From Bacteroidota bacterium (GTDB lineage: Bacteria > Bacteroidota > Bacteroidia > Bacteroidales > GCA-2748055): a stretch of 8,752 bases of DNA. The stretch spans positions 1 to 8,752 of the forward strand of contig JAUVIT010000050.1 of NCBI GenBank assembly GCA_030592605.1. The letters run 5' to 3'. The notes under the pieces are model-generated. The model was not told the origin of the DNA, did not search any database, and saw nothing but the letters and a program-made list of their open reading frames with translations. Shown piece by piece: positions 1-8,500 of the stretch. The position numbers were made by a program, and so were the translations under genes. Positions within the stretch are counted from its first letter, which is position 1. Each line of letters opens with the position of its first letter.

Positions 1-1543
1 TCTGACATTGCAGCAGAGCGATGCCTTCCCCTGCGCGGCTCCCCCAAGCTCAAGCGGACAAACGGTTTTTACAAGGAGTGAAGCCCCAGGGGGGCTGGAC
101 ATATCACACAGGGAGAATGATTTTAACGATTTTCTGAGAGATCCACTGCTCTTTCATATGCATTCCAATGAGGGACCCAGGATGGCCGTTGGTGATGTAA
201 ATGGAGATGGACTGGAAGACCTTTACATTTGCGGTGCCAGGGGAACAGCAGGAGCCCTGTATATCCAGCGCAAGAATGGATCCTTTTCATCATCCAATCA
301 GAACCTTTTTGAATCTGAACGCGCACCAGAAGAAAGCGACTGTCTCTTCTTCGATGCGGACGGTGATGGAGATCTGGATCTGTATACAGCCTGTGGTGGC
401 ATTGAACTCCCATCCAGTTCTTCTTCCCTGAGCGATAAACTCTATCTGAACAATGGGACGGGCAGCTTCAGCTTATCTAATCAGATCCTGCCGGCAGGCC
501 GCTATGAGAGCAGCTCCTGTGTGCGGGCAAATGATTTTGATGAGGATGGGGATATGGACCTCTTTGTGGGGATCCGGCTGCAGCCCTTTCTTTATGGCAT
601 CCCGGCAAATGGCTACCTGCTGGAAAATAACGGAAATGGGATTTTTACCAATGTCGCGGACCTTATAGCACCCGGACTGAAAGAGCTTGGAATGATCACC
701 GATATGGCATGGGCAGATGTGGACGGGGACCAGGATCAGGATATGCTTATCGCAGGCGATTGGATGCCGGTGAAGCTCTTTATCAATGAAGAAGGCCACT
801 TCACAGACCGATCCGACAAGGCCGGATTATCTGAGTATAAAGGCTGGTGGAAACGTATCATGGCTGAGGATCTGGATGGGGATGGTGACCTGGACCTGAT
901 ACTGGGCAATCACGGACTGAACTCCAGGATTCGCGCATCAAAAGAAAAACCGCTTACCATGTACGTAAACGATTTTGATCTGAATGGAAGTGTAGAACAT
1001 ATCATCTGCGCATTTAACGGTGATACAGCCTTTCCTCTGGCCATGAAAGATGACCTGGTGCGTCAGATTCCAACTCTGGAGCGTTCCTACGAGACCTTTA
1101 AATCCTATAGCGGGCAAACCATCCATGATATTTTTACTGAAGATATCCTGGAGCGTTCCATTGTTCTGGAGCTGAATACACTGGAAAATATGGTGCTGAT
1201 AAATGATGGCTCCGGGAACTTTAAGTCCAGTCCCCTGCCGCCCGAAAGCCAGTTATTTCCGGTTTATGCCATGGCAACGGACGATTTTGATCACGATGGT
1301 ATCAAGGATATACTCCTGGGTGGAAACCTGAGCAGGGCAAAGCCTGAAACCGGAATCTACAGTGCAGGTCACGGGCTCTTCCTGAAAGGAAACGGGAAGG
1401 GAAACTGGCTTGCTGTTCCTGCTGATAGTTCAGGCTTTTTCACCAGGGGCGAGATTCGTGATTTCAGAATTATAAAAATTAATGGAAAGAGTGTGATTTC
1501 TGTTGCAAGAAACAATGAGAATTTACACTTTTACACTTTCTGA
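1..1543 (+). CDS. CRTAC1-like FG-GAP/VCBS repeat protein, C-terminal part (5' truncated by window edge)
   Basis: Open from the left edge; the first whole codon is at base 2 and 513 codons precede TGA 1541-1543. The true start lies outside. A TTG at base 8 falls inside a stretch that aligns with the end of the ASPIC/UnbV domain of the gene at 2151 (shared LTL before the linker), so it is not a start; by that alignment about 600 residues are missing. What remains is the linker and the C-terminal propeller. An HREN...DF...SNEGP lead-in is followed by seven DxDxDGxxD-type calcium loops whose first Asp codons are at bases 194, 353, 533, 716, 869, 971 and 1283. Loop 4 (DVDGDQDQD) has Gln where Gly is usual, and loop 6 (DFDLNGSVE) has Asn for the third Asp. 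Between loops 6 and 7 lies a conserved non-repeat segment (bases 1031-1150). Probably an exported, calcium-stabilised binding or scaffold protein like its paralogues; the ligand is unknown. The family assignment is secure, the role is not. Confidence 0.93.
   Translation, partial: LTLQQSDAFPCAAPPSSSGQTVFTRSEAPGGLDISHRENDFNDFLRDPLLFHMHSNEGPRMAVGDVNGDGLEDLYICGARGTAGALYIQRKNGSFSSSNQNLFESERAPEESDCLFFDADGDGDLDLYTACGGIELPSSSSSLSDKLYLNNGTGSFSLSNQILPAGRYESSSCVRANDFDEDGDMDLFVGIRLQPFLYGIPANGYLLENNGNGIFTNVADLIAPGLKELGMITDMAWADVDGDQDQDMLIAGDWMPVKLFINEEGHFTDRSDKAGLSEYKGWWKRIMAEDLDGDGDLDLILGNHGLNSRIRASKEKPLTMYVNDFDLNGSVEHIICAFNGDTAFPLAMKDDLVRQIPTLERSYETFKSYSGQTIHDIFTEDILERSIVLELNTLENMVLINDGSGNFKSSPLPPESQLFPVYAMATDDFDHDGIKDILLGGNLSRAKPETGIYSAGHGLFLKGNGKGNWLAVPADSSGFFTRGEIRDFRIIKINGKSVISVARNNENLHFYTF
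485..655 (+). repeat. Paralogous block shared with 4446-4616 (copy 1)
   Basis: This 57-codon stretch around C-terminal loop 3 aligns without gaps with 4446-4616. By hand count 45 of 57 residues are identical. At DNA level it includes two perfect matches to the other copy: 19 bases (563-581 with 4524-4542) and 21 bases (608-628 with 4569-4589). It is gene duplication, not a mobile repeat. Confidence 0.85.
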
Positions 1544-1555
1544 AAATATTGAAGG

Positions 1556-1573
1556 ATGAAATGGATGAAATGG
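1556..1573 (+). repeat. 9-base perfect tandem repeat creating two in-frame starts
   Basis: ATGAAATGG occurs twice back to back (1556-1564 and 1565-1573) and is followed by a further ATGG. Each copy encodes MKW, so copy-number change would only lengthen or shorten the n-region of the signal peptide in frame. The purine run GAAGG just upstream is placed better for the second ATG. Either start yields a working lipoprotein signal. Confidence 0.85.
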
Positions 1574-2143
1574 ATGGTGCTGGCAAGCATTGCCGCACTG
1601 ATTGTGGGAGGATGCACACCCGGAAAAACTTATGAGCGAAGATTAAAGAGGGAACTGGCCAGCGGGATTCGCTACGATTCCTTGTTTATGGGGCTCTCCT
1701 TTGGAATGACCCAGAAGGAGTTCTACGAACATTGCTGGAATATGAACAAGGACAGTGTAATCAAGCAGGGATCGGCCAATATGAGCGTTCAATATGATCT
1801 CAATGAAGAGTTGGAACATCCGGCTACCATGAACTTCTATCCCAAATTCGATAGTGGAAAAATAGTTGAAATGCCGGTACGCTTCATCTACAATGGATGG
1901 GCCCCCTGGACAAAGGAACTATCGGCAAGCAATCTGGCAAAAGATGTAAAGAGCTGGTATGAAGACATCTACGGCAAAGGTTTCATAACCGTTACACATC
2001 CTATGAATGGTGATGCCTACACCAAAATCGATGGCAACAGGAGGATCACCATATACGTCGAAAACGATCTCTATGTCTGGGCCCGATTCACCGATATGCT
2101 CGCCGGATTAGAGAAAGATTCCCTGTCTGCAAATCAGAATTGA
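1556..2143 (+). CDS. Small predicted lipoprotein of unknown function
   Basis: 195 residues if started at ATG 1556. The N-terminus is a lipoprotein signal peptide: Lys2 and Lys5, a hydrophobic stretch (residues 7-17), then lipobox VGGC with Cys20 as the expected lipidation site. ATG 1565 (residue 4) is an equally plausible start: GAAGG at 1551-1555 abuts ATG 1556 but lies 9 bases before ATG 1565, a normal ribosome-binding distance, and the signal peptide stays intact. The mature part has no FG-GAP repeat, ASPIC/UnbV domain or recognisable catalytic motif. It is mixed charged and aromatic, with a Phe/Tyr/Trp-rich patch near residues 40-61 (FGMTQKEFYEHCW), a WAPW motif at 115-118, and a short basic/beta-like segment DGNRRITIY at 159-167. 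Cys60 is the only mature cysteine apart from the lipidated one. It sits 12 bases after the first large gene and 7 before the next, so is probably co-transcribed and may assist or bind these proteins in the envelope (inference). I do not recognise a named family. Confidence 0.9.
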   Translation: MKWMKWMVLASIAALIVGGCTPGKTYERRLKRELASGIRYDSLFMGLSFGMTQKEFYEHCWNMNKDSVIKQGSANMSVQYDLNEELEHPATMNFYPKFDSGKIVEMPVRFIYNGWAPWTKELSASNLAKDVKSWYEDIYGKGFITVTHPMNGDAYTKIDGNRRITIYVENDLYVWARFTDMLAGLEKDSLSANQN

Positions 2144-2150
2144 TCGTCTG

Positions 2151-5100
2151 ATGAAAATCTTCTTTCCCAGAACGCTCCCTGGCCTTCTTCTTCTGCAGGC
2201 ACTCCTGCTGAGCCTCTCATGCAGCCGGAACCCGGGCAGAGCTGCAGGAGATCAACTCTTCACCCTGATGCCGAAATCCTATACGGGGGCTGGTTTTGTG
2301 AATCACCTGGACTATGATGAACAGCTAAAAAAGAAATTCAATATCTATACCTCCCGGAATTTTTACAATGGAGGAGGAGTGGCCATTGGCGATGTAAACG
2401 ACGACGGGCTTATGGATATCTTTCTTACCTCCAACATGGGACCCAATGTGCTCTACCTGAACAAAGGAGATTTCAAATTTGAGGATATCTCTGAACAGGC
2501 AGGGATCAGCGGACATGGCGAATGGTCCACCGGAGCCAGTCTTGCCGATGTTAACGGGGACGGGTGGACCGATATTTATGTCTGCAATTCCGGAAATGTG
2601 GAGGGTGATGAGCGACATAACGAACTTTATATCAACAACGGTGACCTAAGCTTTACAGAGCGCGCTGCAGAGTTTGGGATCGACGACCGGGGCTACTCTA
2701 CCCATGGTGCCTTTTTTGATTATGACCATGACGGCGACCTGGACCTTTACCTGCTTAACAATTCCTTTAAGGCCATTGGAAGTTTTGTTCTGAGCGAAAA
2801 CCAGCGGCAGATAAGGGACAGCATTGGAGGTGACAAGTTGTTTCGCAATGATAATATGCATTTTACCGATGTAAGTGAGGAAGCAGGTATTTACGCCAGC
2901 ACAATTGGTTTCGGACTGGGGGTTACTGTTGGAGATATTGACCAGGATGGATGGATGGACATCTATATATCCAACGACTTCTTTGAACGGGACTACATAT
3001 ATATAAATAATGGCGATGGAACTTTCCGGGAAACACTGACAGCAATGATGCCTTGTATCTCCGCTGCTTCCATGGGGGCTGATATGGCCGATATCAATAA
3101 CGATCACTATCCTGAGATCTTTGTGACAGATATGATCCCTGAACATGATGCCCGTATCAAGACCAAAACCACCTTCGACAGCTGGGACAGCTACAAATCC
3201 AATTATGAAAACGGTTATCATCACCAGTTTACCCGCAACATGCTCCAGCTCAACAATACAGATGGCACTTTCAGTGAAATTGGACGGCTGGCCGGAGTTC
3301 ATGCCACCGACTGGTCCTGGGGTGCCCTGATCCTGGACCTGGACAACGACGGCCTGAAAGATATTTTTGTGGCCAACGGGATCTACCAGGATCTGACCGA
3401 CCAGGACTATATCCAGTACTTCTCCAACCGGGACATGGTAGCCTCCATCATTTCGGGGAACGATGTGGACTACAAGACCCTGATTGATGCCATCCCCTCG
3501 GTAAAGCTCCCCAGCTATGCTTTTAAGAACAGGGGCGATTTCCGTTTTGAGAACATGGCCCTGGCCTGGGGACTGGCCGAACCCAGTCATTCAAACGGAT
3601 CCGCTTATGGCGACCTGGACAACGACGGCGATCTGGACCTGGTTGTGAATAATGTGAATATGCCCATGTTTCTCTACCGAAATGAGACCTCCCAAAAACT
3701 GTCCGATCACCACTACCTGAAAGTGATCCTGAAGGGAGAATCCGGTAATACCGATGCCATCGGAACTAAGGTAAGCGTTCGGCACCAGGGCCACTCATAC
3801 TACCTGGAACAGATGCCCATGCGAGGATTCAAATCCACCATGGATCCCCGCCCCAACCTGGGTTTTGGATCCCTGACCATGGTCGATTCACTGTTGGTCC
3901 AATGGCCGGATAATACAGTAACCATACTGAAGGACGTAAGTACCAACCAGACCCTGACCCTCTATCAAAAAGACGGGGTGCCAGCATCGGCTCCTCTGGT
4001 AAAACAGGCAAATCAGGAAGAACGATGGTTTAAAGAAATCACCGATGAAGTCTCCGTTGATTTTACTCATAAGGAGAATGTCTACGATGATTTTCGCAGG
4101 GAAAAACTGATTTACCAGATGCTCTCCACAGAGGGGCCGCGGATCTCCATAGGGGACGTGAACGGGGACGGACTGGAAGACCTTTTTGTGGGAGGAGCCA
4201 GGGGCCAATCGGGCCACCTGCTTATCCAACAGCGAAACCAATCATTTGTCTCTTCCAATGAGAAGCTGTTTGATATATATAAAGATTCTGAAGACACCGA
4301 TTGTGCCCTGTTTGATGCAGATGGTGATGGCGACCTGGACCTGTATGTGGCCAGCGGTGGCAATGAACTTTCCAGCTCTTCAGCAGCTCTGGCCGATCGC
4401 CTGTTCCTGAACAATGGCAGGGGAATTTTTTCCAAATCACCCCAGATCCTTCCGGCAGGTCGCTATGAAAGTACAGCCTGTGTCCGTGCTGCAGATTTTG
4501 ATATGGATGGTGTGATGGAGCTTTTTGTGGGGATCCGGCTGCTTCCATTCCTATACGGCGTTCCAAGCAATGGCTACCTGCTGGAAAATGACGGAAAGGG
4601 CCAATTCACCAATGTGACTGCACAGTTGGCACCAGAATTGAAAGAGCTAGGAATGCTCCGCGATATGCAGTGGGAAGATGTGGATGGGGACGGGGATCTG
4701 GATATGATCCTGGCAGGCGATTGGATGGCCCTGAAGGTCTTTATCAATGAGAACGGATCTTTTCATGAGAGCCAGGATGCCTTTGAATCTTCTAGCTCTG
4801 GCTGGTGGAACTGCATTGCTACCGGAGATTTTGACGGAGACGGAGACAGCGACTTTGTAGCGGGGAACCACGGACTTAATTCCCGCTTTAAGGCGAGTCC
4901 GGAGCGGCCTGTCACGATGTATGTAAATGATTTTGATTTGAATGGATCGGCCGAACAGATTATCTGTGTCTATGAAGGAGATAGCGCCTACCCCATGGCA
5001 TTGAAACACGATCTGACCCGCCAGATTCCCGTATTATTGAAGAAATATCCCAATTACGAATCTTACAAGGAACAGACCATCACAGATATGTTTGCACCCG

Positions 5101-5510
5101 AACAGCTGAGCTCTGCCATACAACTGGAAGTTGATCAGCTGGAGTCCTGCCTGTTTATCAATGATGGTGCGGGACATTTCACCATGAAAACTCTTCCCAT
5201 AGAAACCCAGTTCTCAACAATCATGGCAGCCGCAACAGGTGACTATAATAGTGATGGGAACCTGGACCTGCTTCTGGGTGGCAATCTATATAATGTAAAG
5301 CCCGAAGTGGGACGCTACGATGCCAGTTATGGTCATTTCCTGGAAGGTGATGGGAATGGTGGTTTTACAGTGGTAAGTCCGCTCCTATCCGGATTCAGAC
5401 TGGAGGGCGAAATCCGGGACATCCGGACCATTCATACTGCCAATGGAGCAGTACTGGTTGTTGCTCGCAACAATGATCCGCTGCAACTCTTCAGGATACA
5501 AGCACAGTGA
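2151..5510 (+). CDS. CRTAC1-like lipoprotein: two FG-GAP/VCBS propellers flanking an ASPIC/UnbV domain
   Basis: Complete, 1119 residues. The start ATG 2151 gives a signal peptide (basic MK...R, hydrophobic 9-22) ending LSLSC with Cys24 as likely lipidation site; the lipobox is imperfect (Ser at -3). No clear ribosome-binding sequence precedes it. N-terminal propeller: calcium loops begin at D81, D133, D190, D262, D314, D396 and D488; loop 5 (DINNDHYPE) is degenerate. The family-type motif EIGRLAG...TDWSW spans about 376-390. ASPIC/UnbV domain about 520-606, with AIGTKVSV, MRGFKST, LGFG and VQWPD. C-terminal propeller: loops at D669, D722, D782, D843, D893, D927 and D1031, with a non-repeat insert at about 947-986. 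Known of the family: Asp-rich FG-GAP loops bind calcium and fold as integrin-like beta-propellers in exported proteins. ASPIC/UnbV proteins are often labelled 'RNA-binding' in databases, which nothing here supports. Role inferred as envelope binding or scaffold protein. The next gene starts one base after its stop. Confidence 0.95.
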   Translation: MKIFFPRTLPGLLLLQALLLSLSCSRNPGRAAGDQLFTLMPKSYTGAGFVNHLDYDEQLKKKFNIYTSRNFYNGGGVAIGDVNDDGLMDIFLTSNMGPNVLYLNKGDFKFEDISEQAGISGHGEWSTGASLADVNGDGWTDIYVCNSGNVEGDERHNELYINNGDLSFTERAAEFGIDDRGYSTHGAFFDYDHDGDLDLYLLNNSFKAIGSFVLSENQRQIRDSIGGDKLFRNDNMHFTDVSEEAGIYASTIGFGLGVTVGDIDQDGWMDIYISNDFFERDYIYINNGDGTFRETLTAMMPCISAASMGADMADINNDHYPEIFVTDMIPEHDARIKTKTTFDSWDSYKSNYENGYHHQFTRNMLQLNNTDGTFSEIGRLAGVHATDWSWGALILDLDNDGLKDIFVANGIYQDLTDQDYIQYFSNRDMVASIISGNDVDYKTLIDAIPSVKLPSYAFKNRGDFRFENMALAWGLAEPSHSNGSAYGDLDNDGDLDLVVNNVNMPMFLYRNETSQKLSDHHYLKVILKGESGNTDAIGTKVSVRHQGHSYYLEQMPMRGFKSTMDPRPNLGFGSLTMVDSLLVQWPDNTVTILKDVSTNQTLTLYQKDGVPASAPLVKQANQEERWFKEITDEVSVDFTHKENVYDDFRREKLIYQMLSTEGPRISIGDVNGDGLEDLFVGGARGQSGHLLIQQRNQSFVSSNEKLFDIYKDSEDTDCALFDADGDGDLDLYVASGGNELSSSSAALADRLFLNNGRGIFSKSPQILPAGRYESTACVRAADFDMDGVMELFVGIRLLPFLYGVPSNGYLLENDGKGQFTNVTAQLAPELKELGMLRDMQWEDVDGDGDLDMILAGDWMALKVFINENGSFHESQDAFESSSSGWWNCIATGDFDGDGDSDFVAGNHGLNSRFKASPERPVTMYVNDFDLNGSAEQIICVYEGDSAYPMALKHDLTRQIPVLLKKYPNYESYKEQTITDMFAPEQLSSAIQLEVDQLESCLFINDGAGHFTMKTLPIETQFSTIMAAATGDYNSDGNLDLLLGGNLYNVKPEVGRYDASYGHFLEGDGNGGFTVVSPLLSGFRLEGEIRDIRTIHTANGAVLVVARNNDPLQLFRIQAQ
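3708..3968 (+). other. ASPIC/UnbV domain-coding segment (second large gene)
   Basis: Residues about 520-606 of the 2151-5510 product. The order HYLKVILKG, AIGTKVSV, EQMPMRGFKST, NLGFG, DSLLVQWPD, TLTLYQ is the usual pattern of this domain. It has none of the Asp-rich loops found on either side and separates the two propellers. Boundaries are by eye. Confidence 0.85.
4446..4616 (+). repeat. Paralogous block shared with 485-655 (copy 2)
   Basis: Residues 766-822 of the complete protein, covering loop 3 (DFDMDGVME) and the GIRLLPFLYG...GYLLEN segment, align gap-free with the first gene. The third large gene has only a diverged version here (FLGTRSIPGAYG...FLLEN), so the close similarity is specific to the first two copies. 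Confidence 0.85.
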
Positions 5511-5514
5511 TATG
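5508..5514 (+). other. Stop/start junction TGA-T-ATG between the second and third large genes
   Basis: TGA (5508-5510) ends the 1119-residue protein and ATG (5512-5514) starts the next in another frame with one base between. The preceding bases (CAAGCACAG) hold no convincing Shine-Dalgarno sequence. This arrangement favours re-initiation by terminating ribosomes and rules out a promoter or terminator in the gap. Confidence 0.8.
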
Positions 5515-8500
5515 AAAAAAACAGTATATATCTTTCTAATACTTTCGGTGGCATTTGCTTGCAAGCGTAATCAGGGCAATACTCTTTTTACATCGCTCCC
5601 CCCCTCCTCTACGGGTATCGATTTTGAGAATCAGCTCACCGAAGCAGAAGACTTTAATATCATTGAGTATCTCTATTTTAATAACGGGGCAGGTGTGGCT
5701 GCCGGGGATATTAATAACGACGGACTGATCGATCTCTACTTCTCAGCCAATCAGGTGGAAAACAAGCTATACCTGAACAAAGGGAGTTTAAAGTTCGAAG
5801 ATATCACCGCAACATCGGGAACTGAGGGGACTGGCGACTGGAGCACCGGTGTTGCCATGGCCGATGTGAACGGAGACGGACTATTGGATATTCATGTATG
5901 CAATGTGGGAGACTATAAGGGCCTGGGCGGGCACAATCAGCTCTTTATCAACCAGGGGGATCTTACTTTCAAGGAGGAGTCGGCAAAATATGGACTGGAT
6001 TTCATAGGTTTTTCCACACAGGTAGCTTTTTTTGATTATGATCTGGATGGTGATCTGGATATGTACCTCTTGAACCACTCGGTACACAGCTCCCGATCAT
6101 ATGGCATGTCCGACCTGCGCATGAAAGAAGACCTGCGTGCCGGTGACCGGCTCTATAGGAACGATGCTTCAGAATCGGGCAGGTTTTTCCACGAAGTCAG
6201 CGCAGAAGCAGGCATATACAGAAGTCATATTGGATATGGGCTGGGAGTCAATACCAGCGATATAAATAATGATGGCTACCCTGATATCTATATCTCCAAC
6301 GACTTCCACGAGAATGATTACCTCTACATTAATAATGGTGACGGCACCTTCAGTGAGCAGCTCACCTCGATGATAGCCCACACCAGCCGCTCTTCCATGG
6401 GGAATGATGTGGCCGACATGAATAACGACGGACTCGCCGACATCATGGTATTGGATATGCTCCCCGACGATCAGCAGATCCTGAAACAATCAGGAACCGA
6501 AGATGAACTGGAACTCTTTCGTATGAAACTCCAGTACGGATACGCCCCCCAGTATGTCCACAACACCCTGCAGCTCAACCTGGGCAATGGCCAGTTCAGT
6601 GAGATTGGCCGCCTGGCCGGGGTCCACTCCACCGACTGGAGCTGGTCTGCTCTTTTCTGTGATGTGGATAATGATGGCTGGAAGGACCTCTTTATCACCA
6701 GCGGGATCTACCGCCGGCCCAACGATCTGGACTATGTCAAATTCCTAACCGGCGGGAACCGCTATTCCCCTACCAAAAACCTTGACAGCATCTCCAACAG
6801 GACCCTTTTAGAGCATATGCCCCTGCAAGCCGATGTCAACCATCTCTTCAAAAACAACGGCGATTTCACCTTTACGCCCATGGAGACTCAATGGGGACTT
6901 GACACACCTGATTACTCCAATGGTTCCACCTATGCCGACCTGGACAATGATGGTGATATGGAACTTATTGTAAACAACATCAACGGACCGGCAAGCGTCT
7001 ATCGCAACAATGCCGATCATATTCTCGACCGTCATTTCCTGAGGATAGAGCTAAAAGGCAGTGAGCTCAACAGGAACGGCATCGGAGCGCGTGTGAGCAT
7101 TTATGCCGGTGGGCAGCAGCAGATGGCCCAGCAATCTGGCACCAGGGGCTTTATGTCTTCCACTTTGGATCACCTGCACTTCGGACTGGGCAGTGACACC
7201 CTGGTGGATTCACTTTGCATCCATTGGCCCGGACTGCTGGAGCAAAAACTGTACAAAGTAAAGGCCGACCAGAGCATCCGACTGGATATTTCCAATGCCA
7301 GGGCCATAGAACTGGAAAACAGGGCTCCGTCGGAGGAAACCCTTTTCAGCAGCACCCTGGTTCCCGGCCTGGAATTCAGGCACCGGGAGAACGACTGGGA
7401 GGACATTGACCGGGAGGCTTTGATTCCCGCCAACCTGTCGGCCGAAGGGCCCGCACTTGCAGTAGGTGATGTGAATGGCGACGGTTTGAAGGATGTCTTT
7501 GTAGGTGCAGCCACGGACCAGGTTTCACAACTCTTTGTCCAGCTTCCGGGAGCTAAGTTCACTGCTCTTGCTGTACCTGTCCTGCTGGCCGATCGCTATA
7601 CAGAAGATGTGGATGCCGCCTTTTTTGATGCCGATGGTGATGGGGACCAGGACCTTTACATTGTCAGGGGCGGAAGCGAGGAATTCGCCGGCAGCCCTCT
7701 TCTGAACGACCGTCTTTTACTCAATGATGGACAGGGCAATTTTGAACACAGTCCGCCTGGTTCCATCCCTCTGCTTATGCAAAATGGATCCTGTGTCAGG
7801 CCGGCTGATTTTGACGGGGACGGTGATATGGACCTCTTCCTTGGAACCCGCTCTATTCCGGGAGCTTATGGGATTTCTCCGGAACAGTTCCTGCTGGAGA
7901 ATGATGGTTCTGGCCGCTTTAGTCCGCTTCCTCCGGAAAGGCTTGGAAACCTGCAAAAGGCAGGGATGGTAACGGATGCCTCCTGGCTTGATCAGGACCA
8001 GGATGGCGATCCCGACCTGGTGGTGGTAGGAACCTGGATGAATATTTCCATATTCGATAATGATCATGGTGTATTCACCGATATTACCAGCGCTTCCGGA
8101 TTGGGAGAAACAGCCGGATGGTGGAATTGCATCAATACTGCAGATCTGGACATGGATGGAGATCTGGACCTGGTGGCAGGAAACCATGGTCTGAACAGTA
8201 TGCTGAAAGCCTCGCCTGAGGAACCGGTAGAACTTTGGCTGAACGATTTTGATAACAATGGTGTACCCGATCCTATACTAAGCTCCTACCATGATGGTAA
8301 AAGCTACCCAATTGCCAGCCTGGACGAGCTGAAACGGCAAATAATAGGCGTAGACAAAATATATCCCTCCTATGCCAGTTATGGCGGACAGACTGTGAGT
8401 GATATCTTAGGAGAAGAACTCCTGGCCAAATCTCTAAAGAAACAGGCCATACAATTTGAGAGTGCCATTTTTATCAATAAGGGCGACGGAACCTTTGAAA

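Noticed and set aside
8..10. TTG at base 8 as the start of the first gene
   Set aside because: The frame is open to the window edge, and the bases around it align with the end of the ASPIC/UnbV domain of the neighbouring paralogue. No signal peptide follows.
3531..3539. Arg-Gly-Asp tripeptide (residues 461-463), suggestive of integrin-type adhesion given the integrin-like repeats
   Set aside because: The equivalent position in the third large protein reads NGD, so it is not conserved; a single RGD in 1119 residues is easily chance.
2646..3590. A 314-codon open frame on the minus strand inside the second large gene, with several shorter minus-strand frames elsewhere
   Set aside because: The plus strand is rich in GAT/GAC codons of the calcium loops, which read as Ile/Val on the other strand and seldom create stops. 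The translation is a Val/Ile-rich sequence with no domain, and the plus-strand gene is fully supported by paralogy.
2151..5510. RNA-binding function suggested by the database label often attached to ASPIC/UnbV proteins
   Set aside because: The protein has a secretion signal and calcium-loop propellers and shows no RNA-binding motif; the label is likely inherited misannotation.
5598..5604. Run of seven C near the 5' end of the third large gene as a phase-variation tract
   Set aside because: It is short for a contingency tract, encodes part of a Pro-Pro stretch after the signal peptide, and no second tract or alternative frame supports switching.
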